Shown here piece by piece: positions 1 through 7,413 of a DNA stretch of 10,326 bases (position 1 is the first letter of the stretch; every line of letters begins with the position of its first letter). The position numbers and the translations under genes were made by a program. The stretch covers positions 1 through 10,326 of the forward strand of contig JADHZB010001413.1 in NCBI GenBank assembly GCA_015657535.1, written 5' to 3'. This stretch comes from Nephromyces sp. MM_2019 (Eukaryota > Apicomplexa > Aconoidasida > Nephromycida). Under the pieces are notes generated by a model. The model saw nothing but the letters and a program-made list of their open reading frames with translations, had not been told where the DNA came from and ran no database searches.

Positions 1-200
1 GTGGGGTTTTTCTTTGGGAGGTATTGCAGATTTTGTGTGTGTTGGTTTTGGAGGTATTGGGTTTTTGTTGTGTGTGGAGGGGGTGGCATGTGTTGGAGTT
101 TGTAAGATGGATTGATTTGTGTGCAGTTCGAGTTACGGAATTATATGCTAACGTGTGTGGGCATTGCAACATGAAGCAGAGAATTTTCCCTGTTTTTTAG
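1..200. other. Upstream stretch, no gene assigned
   Basis: T- and TG-rich DNA with several possible splice sites (AG at 125-126, GT at 153-154). A short open stretch at 127-152 could be an exon but its phase does not lead into a later one. The missing part of HPPK may be partly here or before the window. Confidence 0.4.
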
Positions 201-257
201 TGCGTATATCTTGAGCGTTTGCTGCTACCTCAATTTCCCCAAATCTGCTCCTTTGAA
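201..257 (+). CDS. Possible upstream HPPK exon
   Basis: Seen: an acceptor ending TTTTTTAG at 199-200, 19 open codons, then a GTGAAC donor at 258, in phase 0 with the exon at 563. The peptide has the spacing V-Y-L-x3-L-x-P-x5-C-x2-F-E. It would run straight into DLGR of the next exon, which recalls the HPPK stretch before its LGR motif. No conserved residue is decisive and no earlier exon joins it convincingly, so this is inference only. Confidence 0.3.
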
Positions 258-296
258 GTGAACGATACCTCAAAACAAAGTCAGTGTACGTACACT

Positions 297-545
297 CTCA
301 GCTGTTTCTCACTCTCTCTCTCGCACTCTCGCTTTCTCACTCTCTAGTACTCTCACAGGCACGCTTGCACGCTCTTACGTACCCTCTCTCTCATAAACAC
401 ACCTGCTCGCTCACTCTCATATACGCACACTCTCTCGCACACGCACTTATACTCCCTCACAGTTTCTCTCACCCTCGCTCACTCTCACACACACTCACTC
501 AGTCAAGCACACCCTCTCACACACACGCACACACGCTCTCTTTCG
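297..545 (+). repeat. CT/CA-rich low-complexity intron tract
   Basis: About 250 bases built from CTCTCA, CTCTCG and CACAC blocks within the intron that ends at 562. The tract is almost free of long purine runs on this strand. It reads as Ser/His/Leu in one open frame, which explains a spurious ORF starting at 284. It leads into the acceptor of the HPPK exon and may act as an oversized polypyrimidine tract. Confidence 0.8.
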
Positions 546-562
546 AACTCTTAACTTGTCAG

Positions 563-778
563 GATCTCGGTCGTGCTGATGTGTCTCAACGAGAAAAGAA
601 TGCGTCTCGCACGATCGACCTAGATATCCTCTTTTTTGATGATTTTGTAATTGAAGATGAGGGAGAACCCTCTTTGACCATACCCCACCCTCGAATCTCT
701 GAGAGAAACTTTGTCTTGTATCCCCTGTGTGATATGATTCCGGAGTATGTACACCCTATCCACAAGAAGACCCTGCAG
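563..778 (+). CDS. HPPK C-terminal exon
   Basis: This exon has 72 codons, phase 0 at both ends, bounded by TTGTCAG and GTTAAG. It carries DLGR, the HPPK signature RTIDLDILFF, whose two aspartates bind Mg-ATP in the family, and IPHPRISERNFVLYPL, the usual region after it. It ends in the HP-x3-KT motif (HPIHKKTLQ). The in-frame sequence before 563 is Ser/His/Leu-rich repeat DNA and is not part of the protein. Confidence 0.93.
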
Positions 779-3700
779 GTTAAGGCTGTGTCTATGCGTA
801 TGTGTGTATGTGTGAGTGTGTGTGTCAGCGTGTGTGTGTGATGCAGTCTCCTCATTCAAAGTTTCAGGTTTTTATCGGCTTTTTTGCTTGTTTTAGAGGT
901 TCAAATAGGTTGCCTATAGGTGCATTGTCTGTGTATATTGGGAGGAGATATAGTAGTGGAGGCTTTCTTTGATGTATTTGTTTTACACGGAGTTTTTTGG
1001 CGAGTAGCTTCTTTGAACATACGCAAGCATCACACACAAGCTCCACGCACACAGGTGCCATAAAAGCATCACACACACCAAAACTGTGCACACAAAAGCT
1101 TGCAGCAAGTAGCTTCTTTCAAGTAGAGCTTTGCGCTTGAAGGACTGAGGCGAAGCTTGAAGATGTTAGTGTGTATGAGCGGTGTACTTACACGTCTCCT
1201 ACACGCTTTATCATGTCTATAAGCCACGGCTAACACATACAGTCCCTCCTTCGCTTGTGTGTGCGTAGACTTTGTTGGATGAAAACAAGCAGCTATCTTC
1301 AATAATGGAAAAAGATACGAAGGATGGAAGAGTGCTTGTTCCTGAGAGGTTAGAACTTCTCTGCGTGCGGAGTGTACGTACACTTCCCAGCGTTGGTTTT
1401 AGCATCAATTGCTTAGTCTTTCTACCAAGAAGTAGATTCGTTGATATTTCGCTTTTTTGGCTCCAAAGTGCAAACACCTAGATGCGCATATACACAGGTA
1501 GCACACACACAGGTTTTACATACGTACAGACCACACACACACAGCCGCACACAAATGCACACAGGTGAGTGTGCACTAAGGTGATTATCTTCTATGTGGC
1601 TATCTTACAGGTGTATGCCTATAGGTGATGAAATCTGGAGCCTAGACAAGAGGAACACACGGATTGTAGGCATAGTTAACACTTCGCCCAACTCTTTCTA
1701 TGATAAAGGTGTGTGTGTGTGTGTGGGTTGGCTCGTAGGTGTGTGCACCAGATAGCTCGAGATGATTGGTGCATGTTTGAGTTGACTAGCATGTTGTGAG
1801 CTAGTTTTTTCGTGTGCTTGCTAGAATGCTTCTCTGTGTTAATTTGCGTACAGTTATTACTATCGTATGTTCTATTCTGTGTGTGCTCTTCATATCATAG
1901 TGCTTGTGCTCTCTTCTCTCTTGTGTGTTGTTCTGATTTTCTTACTACCTTTTTAGTTGTTCCTTTTGTTGCCTTTGCATTTTTCTGCTTATATAATAAT
2001 ATTCTCGTGCGTATTATTGTGTGTCTGCATGTATTTACTATCCTTTCATAGCTGCCTTCAAAAGCCATAGAAGATATAATCTGTGTGTGCGTAGTTGCTA
2101 GGCCTTGATAGCTACCACCAAATGGCGTAGAAGACGCCATCTTCATGTGTGTGTGTTGTTGCTTCCTCTTCTTTTGACGATCCATCTTCTTGTGTGTTGC
2201 GCTTTTGACTTCTTCATCATCTACTGCATACGTTTTTGATGCTGCAGGCAGAATAGATGATGAAGGAGAAGCTGTGGAGCATGCCCTAAGCTTAATCAAA
2301 GCAGGAGCTGATATCATAGATATTGGGTGCGTGGATGTGTGTGTGCGTGAGCAATTATGTTAAAGCACTCTCCTCTACATGACGTGTTGCTAGCTGAGTC
2401 GTGTGTGTGTGTATATTTGCCTCTACACACCTGCCTCTATACTTTTTGCGCAAAACCCCTTATCTGATGTTAATAGAGCCTTTTCATCTGCTCCTGGCCG
2501 TGAGATTCCCGATGAAGATGTGCAGCTTCAGCGAGTTCTCCCAGTGATTGAAGCAATAAGGGCTGTTTCCAACATACCCCTCTCAATAGATACTATGTCT
2601 GCCAGAGTATTTAAAGAAGCGCACGCAGCTGGAGCTAATATAGTGAGTGAATTATATGTGTGTGTGCATGTTTGTGTTTATGGGAGGGCTTCAGTTTGCT
2701 GTGTATGGCTTTTTTTGTGTGTGTGCACATTAGAAGTAGATTCAAGAACTTTTTTGTGTTTCGAGGTTTGCTGCGTGTGTGTTTAGATGTATACACTTTG
2801 AGGCTGTGAGCATCTGTATATATGTATTTGTGTGTGTATGCATGAGTGACTTTATATAAGTCTATGTGTTTCTTTTGTGGTGTATCTTTGTGTGCGTCAT
2901 TATGCGCTCCTCTTTCCATGTCTGCCTGTGTGTGTGCATCTGTGTGTCTTTGTCTGCGTGTGTCTTGTTGCTTGCATGTATCTTTTTCTATCCCTGTGTG
3001 TGTGTGCCTTTGTGTGTAGCGTCTGACCCTGCTTCCTTGGGTGTGTTCATCTCTCCTTCTCTTCTTTCTGTGTGCGCTTGCCGGCTCTTTTGGTACAAGC
3101 ATCCTTGTGTGTTACTATTTACCCTTTCCTTTGTGTGTGAATCTCAGCTAAATGATATCTCTGGAGCTGCTTATGACCCGAAGATGCCTGAGATTCTCAA
3201 AGAGCTCGGAGCTACTAGCATTTTGATGCATATGCAGGGTACTCCCAAGACTATGGACGAATACACAGGTTGAAGCATTCTTTACTCCTGCATTCTCCTA
3301 CTATGTGCTTGAAATCTCCTGTTGATGTGTGTGTGTGTTTGTTAAATGCTTGCTTAAAATCTCTTTTGTGCATTTGCTTTCTTCCCCCCTAGCGCGTGCG
3401 TTTTTTAGAGTCTATCTTCATGCCTTATTCTATAAGCCTTAGTGTATGTACACTCGAAAACAAGCTGTTAATTTTCATCATCTTTACGTATTAAAGATTG
3501 GCAAGTGTACGTACACCCCCCTTACGGCGTTTTCTATTCTTTCAATGCTGTAATAACTTTGACAAAATCCCTCTTCTTCATCTTCAAGATATCAATTTTC
3601 TGGTAAATCATACTTCCTGCGAAGCTATTGACTTTCTCTTTTCAGACTATGAGAATATCACATCAGAAATCTCAGATTTCTTAAAGAATCGAATACTTTC

Positions 3701-5171
3701 ACTTCAAAATGTGGGAATTCCGAGGTATTTGAGCTATGAATACATCCGGCTTATAGTGGCTGCGCACACACACACAATGTGTGGAAAGGGGGCTGTACAT
3801 ACACTGAGCTCATATGGGTTTAGGTGGGATGGGTTGCAAATACACAAGTGTTTGAAAAAAGCTGCACGTACAAGGCTGAACAACACACACAATACTGCTG
3901 TGTATTCTACAGTCCCTCCTCGATATTTGTGTATGCGTGTAGATACACCCACTCCATACACACACCATAACAATGTGTGTGTGTATTTCACGAGTTTTCG
4001 CTGAATTTTTCCTTTTTTTCTCCATTTTTCAGCCGAAATTTGCCTTATAGTAGGTGAGGGGTGTACGTACACCTCCTGCATCTTTCAACTTGAAGTTTCC
4101 TCACTTCCTGTTTTATTTTTTTTTGCTATTAGGTGGAGAATGATTGCTGATGCTGGCCTAGGATTTAGCAAAACTGCCAGACAAAACTTTCGTTTGCTGA
4201 GGGAAGTTGGGAGGATAAGGAAGATACTCCCTCGTGGCATCCCTCTGTTTCTCGGCTTCTCTCATAAGCGGTACATCATTGTGTGTGTGTTTGCTCGGCG
4301 TGTCATTTATGCGTGTGTGTTATCTCTTGTCTTAAATTTTTGCTATTTTTCTCTTGGTTTTCTTGCATGTGCAGTCTTTAAGCTCAATAGAAGCTTTTTG
4401 AGTCGTTTCAAGTTCTACTTTGGCGGTGTACTCCCGGTGTACTTACAGCTTCCATACTTACACAAACATCCGTCTGCAAACTATTAGGTTTATTGGCTGG
4501 GCTCTGAATCACGATAACTTCCAGCATGGAGGTAGTTTGTATGAGTCTGGAAGCCCTGAGGCTCAGGAGCGTGTTATTGGAGGAGCTGCTATAGTATCGT
4601 GGTGTTATCTGAATGATGTGGAATTTCTGAGAACTCATGATGTGACGGTAGGATGGTAAAGAGGTGTATATACACCTCTTTTGGTGCTGTTTTTGGGTGT
4701 ATATTTACCACTTTTTGGAGAATAAAAGCTTTTCTTGGGTGTATATACACCGGTTGTTTGGTGATACGAAAACATTCCGTGGTTCCCACTATACGTACAC
4801 CACCCCAACCATAGAAACAGCTAGCAGTATTATCATATCCCTCTGCTCCATGAGTTTACTATGTTTAGTCGCTTGACTCACTCACTAATAGAAAGTACTA
4901 GACATCGTCATTCATGCATGTACGCACACAATCACCATCGATCACTAGCTAGCATTGACACACACACACACACACACACATACCTCATATATGTTCACAG
5001 AAACCCCGAAAATGCACACACACACAGGCAGCTCGATCGTCTTCACATGCTTACATGAGCTGCTTTCAGCTTCTTCTGAAGCTTCTTTTATCTTCTTCTC
5101 TACAGGAGGCCAAGTGTGTTGTAGATGTCCTCAGCATTATAGAGAAACGTGGGGATAAGACGATGCTATGA
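563..5171 (+). CDS. Bifunctional HPPK-DHPS folate synthesis enzyme, spliced, 5' end not resolved
   Basis: Ten exons: 563-778, 1269-1348, 1611-1708, 2248-2326, 2477-2642, 3148-3268, 3646-3724, 4133-4270, 4488-4647 and 5106-5171. All introns are GT-AG, phases agree at each join, and the joined frame is 1203 bases (400 residues plus stop). Residues 1 to about 90 are the end of HPPK, which pyrophosphorylates 6-hydroxymethyl-dihydropterin. Residues about 105-400 are DHPS, which joins that product to p-aminobenzoate to give dihydropteroate, the target of sulfa drugs. Visible DHPS landmarks are GIVN, GADIIDIG, PLSIDT, NDISGA, GLGFSK, the SHK lysine and RTHDV. DHPS looks complete; the HPPK N-terminal half must lie upstream. 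The HPPK-DHPS order fits plants, apicomplexans and the C-terminal part of fungal trifunctional enzymes. Several loop residues depart from consensus (see findings). Confidence 0.95.
779..1268 (+). other. Intron after the HPPK exon
   Basis: Starts GTTAAG then TG repeats (790-840), later CA-rich (1020-1095). It contains a short direct repeat, GTAGCTTCTTT, at about 1005 and 1110, and one palindromic GTGTANNTACAC element at 1182. No coding stretch with family similarity is seen on either strand. Confidence 0.75.
1269..1348 (+). CDS. HPPK to DHPS linker exon
   Basis: Enters in phase 0 after GCGTAG and leaves in phase 2 before GTTAGA. It encodes TLLDENKQLSS and a charged stretch ending RVLVPE, then two bases of an Arg codon completed by the first base of the next exon. 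No family motif marks it. It is supported because it is the one open stretch in this gap whose phases fit both neighbours, and it lands where a HPPK tail and linker are expected. Confidence 0.75.
1611..1708 (+). CDS. DHPS exon 1, pterin/phosphate loop
   Basis: Encodes IWSLDKRNTRIVGIVN followed by TSPNSFYDK, the first DHPS strand and loop 1. The Asn of GIVN corresponds to the Mg/pyrophosphate ligand (Asn22 in E. coli). The usual TPDSF is SPNSF here, with Asn for Asp. The donor is a pure GT repeat directly at the splice site, leaving one base of a Gly codon. Confidence 0.95.
1709..2247 (+). other. Intron with GT run and 60-base degenerate tandem repeat
   Basis: Begins with an uninterrupted GT run at 1709-1725. 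The middle is T-rich. Two related copies of a roughly 60-base unit start near 2049 and 2109, sharing ATAGCT, TAGAAGA, and a TGTGTGTG stretch followed by GTTGCT. No exon is seen. Confidence 0.75.
2248..2326 (+). CDS. DHPS exon 2
   Basis: Bounded by GCTGCAG and GTGCGT. The first two bases finish the Gly codon; the exon then reads RIDDEGEAVEHALSLIKAG and ADIIDI, with two bases left over. This is the first helix and second strand of the DHPS barrel (consensus A-x2-GADIIDIGG). Confidence 0.93.
2477..2642 (+). CDS. DHPS exon 3, loop 2 and pterin-binding Asp
   Basis: Acceptor TTAATAG, donor GTGAGT. The join gives DIG-AFSSAPGREIPDEDV where most bacteria have DIGGESTRPGAE. Further on come RVLPVIEAIRA and PLSIDTMSARV, whose Asp matches the pterin-binding Asp96 of E. 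coli. The exon ends in AHAAGANI. The SSAP wording resembles Plasmodium falciparum DHPS at the sulfadoxine-resistance positions 436-437, from memory. Confidence 0.95.
2643..3147 (+). other. TG-rich intron
   Basis: About 500 bases dominated by TGTGTG runs and TTTGTGTG variants. It reads as Cys/Val-rich nonsense in the sense direction and His/Thr/Lys in the other. Nothing with family similarity. Confidence 0.8.
3148..3268 (+). CDS. DHPS exon 4, NDISG motif
   Basis: Acceptor ATCTCAG, donor GTTGAA after one base. It encodes LNDISGAAYDPKMPE, where the Asn matches pterin-contacting Asn115 of E. coli, and LMHMQGTPKTMDEYT, the conserved MH-x-G-P-TM segment. The frame is open for well over 200 bases upstream, but that is TG-repeat intron reading as Cys/Val. 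Confidence 0.95.
3269..3645 (+). other. Intron with two palindromic elements
   Basis: Contains GTGTATGTACAC at 3442 and GTGTACGTACAC at 3505, 63 bases apart, and an in-frame alternative acceptor at 3587-3588. The end is a strong pyrimidine tract. Confidence 0.75.
3646..3724 (+). CDS. DHPS exon 5, with an alternative acceptor at 3587-3588
   Basis: I chose the acceptor at 3644-3645 because it follows a long pyrimidine run (CTTTCTCTTTTCAG) and the join gives EYT-D-YENITSEISDFL, matching the Y-x(1,3)-D-x-E-I pattern of the family. It ends NVGIPR in phase 2 before GTATTT. An upstream AG at 3587-3588 gives the same phase and would add 19 residues without a stop. Confidence 0.85.
3725..4132 (+). 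other. Intron with CA/TG imperfect inverted repeats
   Basis: CACACACACA followed closely by TGTGTGG near 3766-3784, and CACACACCAT then ATGTGTGTGT near 3960-3983, can each fold into hairpins. One GTGTACGTACAC lies at 4061. The 3' end is T-rich before GCTATTAG. Confidence 0.7.
4133..4270 (+). CDS. DHPS exon 6, DPGxGF-like and S(R/H)K motifs
   Basis: Acceptor GCTATTAG after a T-rich tract, donor GTACAT. It encodes WRMIADAGLGFSKTARQNF, where the Asp corresponds to Asp185 of E. coli, with Ala in place of the usual Pro. The end reads IPLFLGFSHKR where the family has G-x-SRK. The lysine (Lys221 equivalent) is kept but the arginine is His. Confidence 0.95.
4488..4647 (+). CDS. DHPS exon 7, RxHD motif
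   Basis: The first base finishes Arg, then FIGWAL follows directly after the SHKR of the previous exon. It continues with the catalytic-domain helix ERVIGGAAIVSWCYLN and ends EFLRTHDVT before donor GTAGGA. The RTHD residues correspond to the phosphate/pABA-contacting Arg255 and His257 of E. coli DHPS. Confidence 0.95.
4648..5105 (+). other. Intron with clustered palindromes and an AC microsatellite
   Basis: Opens 10 bases before a 24-base perfect palindrome (4658-4681), with related elements near 4696 and 4739. (AC)11 lies at 4958-4980, and a CTTCTTCTGAAGCTTC stretch sits before the final acceptor. No exon seen. Confidence 0.75.
4658..4681. repeat. 24-base perfect palindrome
   Basis: The half-site is AAAGAGGTGTAT followed by its exact reverse complement, so the element can form a hairpin with no loop or a cruciform. 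It begins 11 bases after the last DHPS-core exon, close to a splice donor. Confidence 0.95.
5106..5171 (+). CDS. DHPS terminal exon
   Basis: A pyrimidine-rich stretch ending CTCTACAG precedes 21 codons and TGA at 5169-5171. The peptide EAKCVVDVLSIIEKRGDKTM plus Leu directly continues RTHDVT, as in the last helix of DHPS. The length after the RxHD motif is normal for the family. Confidence 0.92.
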   Translation, partial: EAKCVVDVLSIIEKRGDKTML

Positions 5172-5227
5172 AATGCTTGACGGGATAGTAAGGCGTGTGT
5201 GTGGGGATACACCTTGCTTGGAAGAGG

Positions 5228-5440
5228 TGTGTCTATATATACCGACCTGCTGAGAAGAATCTGTGCGTGTACATGCACCTCACGTGCCCCTCTTGTGAAA
5301 AATGTGTGTACATACACCTCTTGAAAATAGGAGTTCATACACAGCTTTCAAGAGTGAGAGTTCACACACACCTTTCGAGAATGAGATTGCATGCATACCT
5401 CTCTTGTGAAGAATTTCTGTATGCACACATGCCTCCCACA
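5228..5440. repeat. Degenerate tandem repeat, unit about 28 bases
   Basis: Five to six diverged units, each with a GTACATACACCTC-like core followed by CTTG-GAAAA or TTTCGAGAATGAG. Cores lie near 5267, 5306, 5334, 5361, 5389 and 5418. It begins about 60 bases after the DHPS stop, so it may be in the 3' UTR or just beyond. Confidence 0.6.
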
Positions 5441-5442
5441 AA

Positions 5443-5918
5443 GCCTCTTCTGCTGTGGTAGCCAATATGCTCCTTGAGCTGTCGATCCCGATCCTTTTGC
5501 GCACATGGTTTGCACTTAACTGGCATGAAGGTAGAACGCCTAAACAAGCTCTCCTCTGTGTGTGTGCTATGTAGGTACACTGCGATTTGGCGGTGTGTTG
5601 TTAGTGAACCCATCTTTACTGAAGATGCCTTTGTAGTATAGAGGGGTATGTACACCTTGTTTGTATGTTTGTAAGGTCATCTTTACTGAAGATGCGTTTG
5701 TAGTATAAAGGTGTATGTACACTCTGCTTTACCAATATGTTAGTAAGCTCATTGCTACTAAAGAGTTCCTGCGGCAACATCGAGAGGTGTTTTTCCATTG
5801 GATTTTCGTAGAAAACCTGTGTGTGGCGTATTTTGATAGGCTTCAGGAGTTGAGGCATGCTAGTCTTGCGAACACACACACGGAGTCTTCAAGGAAGATT
5901 CAAGATATCCCTTCTTAG
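5443..5918 (+). CDS. Possible unassigned spliced gene or exon pair
   Basis: I do not recognise this. Two stretches read more like protein than the repeats around them. The first (about 5443-5530, ending at GAAG|GTAGAA) gives SSAVVANMLLELSIPILLRT, then WFALNWHE. The second (about 5745-5918, ending TAG) gives EFLRQHREVFFHWIF, VENLCVAYFDRLQELRHASL and a short hydrophilic tail. A short link (5573-5592, ending before GTGTGT) would keep phase between them. The first acceptor (CACAAAG) and the last (CTACTAAAG) are both weak. It could be a small gene, a 3' exon of something alternative, or chance. No motif supports a function. Confidence 0.25.
5611..5722. repeat. 45-base direct repeat, offset 67, with internal hairpin
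   Basis: Copies at 5611-5655 and 5678-5722 differ at three positions. Each starts with CATCTT-TACTG-AAGATG, a six-base stem with five-base loop, and ends with a GTATGTACAC palindrome half. The second copy overlaps the start of the possible coding stretch. Confidence 0.9.
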
Positions 5919-6239
5919 CGATTGTTATGTGGCGTATCGCAACACACGTGAAAACTGAGGATAGGATGTGTTGTGTGCGGTTTTTTCGTTGGTAAGCGAC
6001 GGTTTATATATGTGATTTTTAATGCTTAGCACTGTACGTACGCCGGCGTCGGCTGGAGGTCTAAACGTAGTGCCAAACGCTGTAACATATTGTAGTCTTA
6101 CCCAAAATTTAAAGCGTGTGTGAAGGGTGTTGATTTGGGTGGTTCTGAAGAGGTTGTGGTGTGTGAAGATTAGGTTGTATCAAAGTGTGTGTGTGTGGGA
6201 ATGGAAAGTCGAGCTTGCATCAGCATGTGTGTGCTCGGG
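5919..6239. other. Intergenic, no gene seen
   Basis: T/G-leaning sequence with a small GC-rich palindrome ACGCCGGCGT at 6040-6049, directly after a GTACGTAC. The last part has a GT run (6186-6197). Nothing on either strand looks coding. Confidence 0.6.
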
Positions 6240-6680
6240 TCCACACACACTGCTCTGCAGCATCAAAAGATTTTACAACACATACGACCGCATGAAAACA
6301 TCCGCAACACCCACGTATTCCTCCCAGACAAACACCAACAAGCATCTATACACACAAATATACAAATACACAACTACACACACACACAATACAAACACAC
6401 ACTAGCGCACCACTACACACACACACGCCCGCACACAACTACACACGCCAAACTATACGCACACACACATGCTTACTATACTCACTCTCCAACAAGTGCA
6501 CACGGATACCATCCCCTCCTTCCCGAGCTACGCACACCAACAAGCACTCACCAAAAAGATCAGCAAGACACAACCACAGAGCGACTGTACTTACACTCAA
6601 CACAGGGGCAACTATACAACCCGTAAAGCGCAATAAACTGCCATCTCACACACACACACACACACACACACTACTGGAAG
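6240..6680. repeat. CA-rich block with (CA)12
   Basis: From 6240 the plus strand changes to CA-rich: blocks of CACACAC separated by ACT, ATA or AAC, ending in an uninterrupted CA run at 6647-6671. It reads as His/Thr on the plus strand and Cys/Val on the minus strand. No gene supported. Confidence 0.8.
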
Positions 6681-7084
6681 AATACAGCTCCATACTCAGC
6701 CCCCTACAAAAGAGATGTCTATGCGAAGTCGCTAGCCCCAGATATCAGTAAAACACGCTTTTACGCCAGAAAAATATTAAGTGTAAGTACATCTCGGTTA
6801 GCTGTGAACACACGCAAGCAGCGTAGTATTCAGATGCTATCAGCGCCAAGAAATGCTGCACACACAGCCTCCTTTGGCGAGTTCTGCCTCCAACGTAAGA
6901 AGGGGGCGATGGGGGAACACACACCATCAAAACGCAAAAAGATGAGCGTAGATACACCTCTCCTGTGGGGGGATGACGGTTGGCTATGCAATGCTAACAC
7001 ACACACAAGATTCAGGTAATCTCACCGATGCAGAGAATGTGTGACCCCATCTTAATCTTCTTCGTTTTCCTTCACTGTTTTGAA
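6680..7084. other. Stretch with an unassigned open frame
   Basis: Less repetitive than its surroundings. A plus-strand stretch from about 6833 (after ATTCAG) to 6894 (before GTAAGA) looks like a possible exon, reading MLSAPRNAAHTASFGEFCLQ, and the frame stays open to 7019. I see no motif, and the minus strand has an equally open frame. It may be part of an unknown gene or only chance. Confidence 0.2.
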
Positions 7085-7307
7085 TTGGGCGTACATACAC
7101 ACAGAAGCAAAATCAGCAGCACAGAGAGTTGTGGTGATCTTCATAATCTTCATCAGTATCCTTGGGAGTGTATGTACATACACACACACAGAAGCAAAAT
7201 CAGTAGTACAGACAAGCTGTGGTAATTTCAATTATCTCCATCTTCTTCATCGTATTCAGTATCCTTGGGGGTGTATGTACACACACACAAGCACATACAA
7301 TCAAAAT
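7085..7307. repeat. Duplicated block at the 3' end of the MPP-alpha gene
   Basis: Units begin with TTGGG at 7085, 7162 and 7265 (spacings 77 and 103). Units one and two share ACATACACACA, AGAAGCAAAATCAG and CAGTATCC. The third is partial and leads into the MPP-alpha stop codon. Unit two contains the 16-base palindrome at 7168-7183. Confidence 0.85.
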
Positions 7308-7413
7308 CTATGCCTTTGGCAGCATACTGCAGATATCATTGTAATGAGGAATAGTAGAGACATCACCATACGCCACTACTGTAGGCACTCCAGTGATGAG
7401 CTTCGCAGCGATT
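7308..7413 (-). CDS. MPP-alpha terminal exon
   Basis: Acceptor CATACCTTCAG. The first base completes Arg, so the join reads [21 protein letters not shown] and continues [16 protein letters not shown] to TAG at plus-strand 7308-7310. The P-T-x-x-A/V-YGD motif is the typical last strand of MPP subunits, and the tail after it has a normal length. Confidence 0.95.

Noticed and set aside
284..562. N-terminal part of a long plus frame joined to the HPPK exon
   Set aside because: It is Ser/His/Leu repeat sequence, has no HPPK similarity, and a good acceptor lies at 561-562.
2635..3102. Frames rich in Cys/Val or His/Thr (also 1812-2051, 4861-5058, 6189-6626, 10052-10318)
   Set aside because: These are readings of TG/CA repeat DNA with no family similarity; most lie in introns.
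5280..5655. Overlapping minus-strand frames in the intergenic region
   Set aside because: No recognisable motif, rich in repeat-derived residues, and the plus strand is at least as plausible there.
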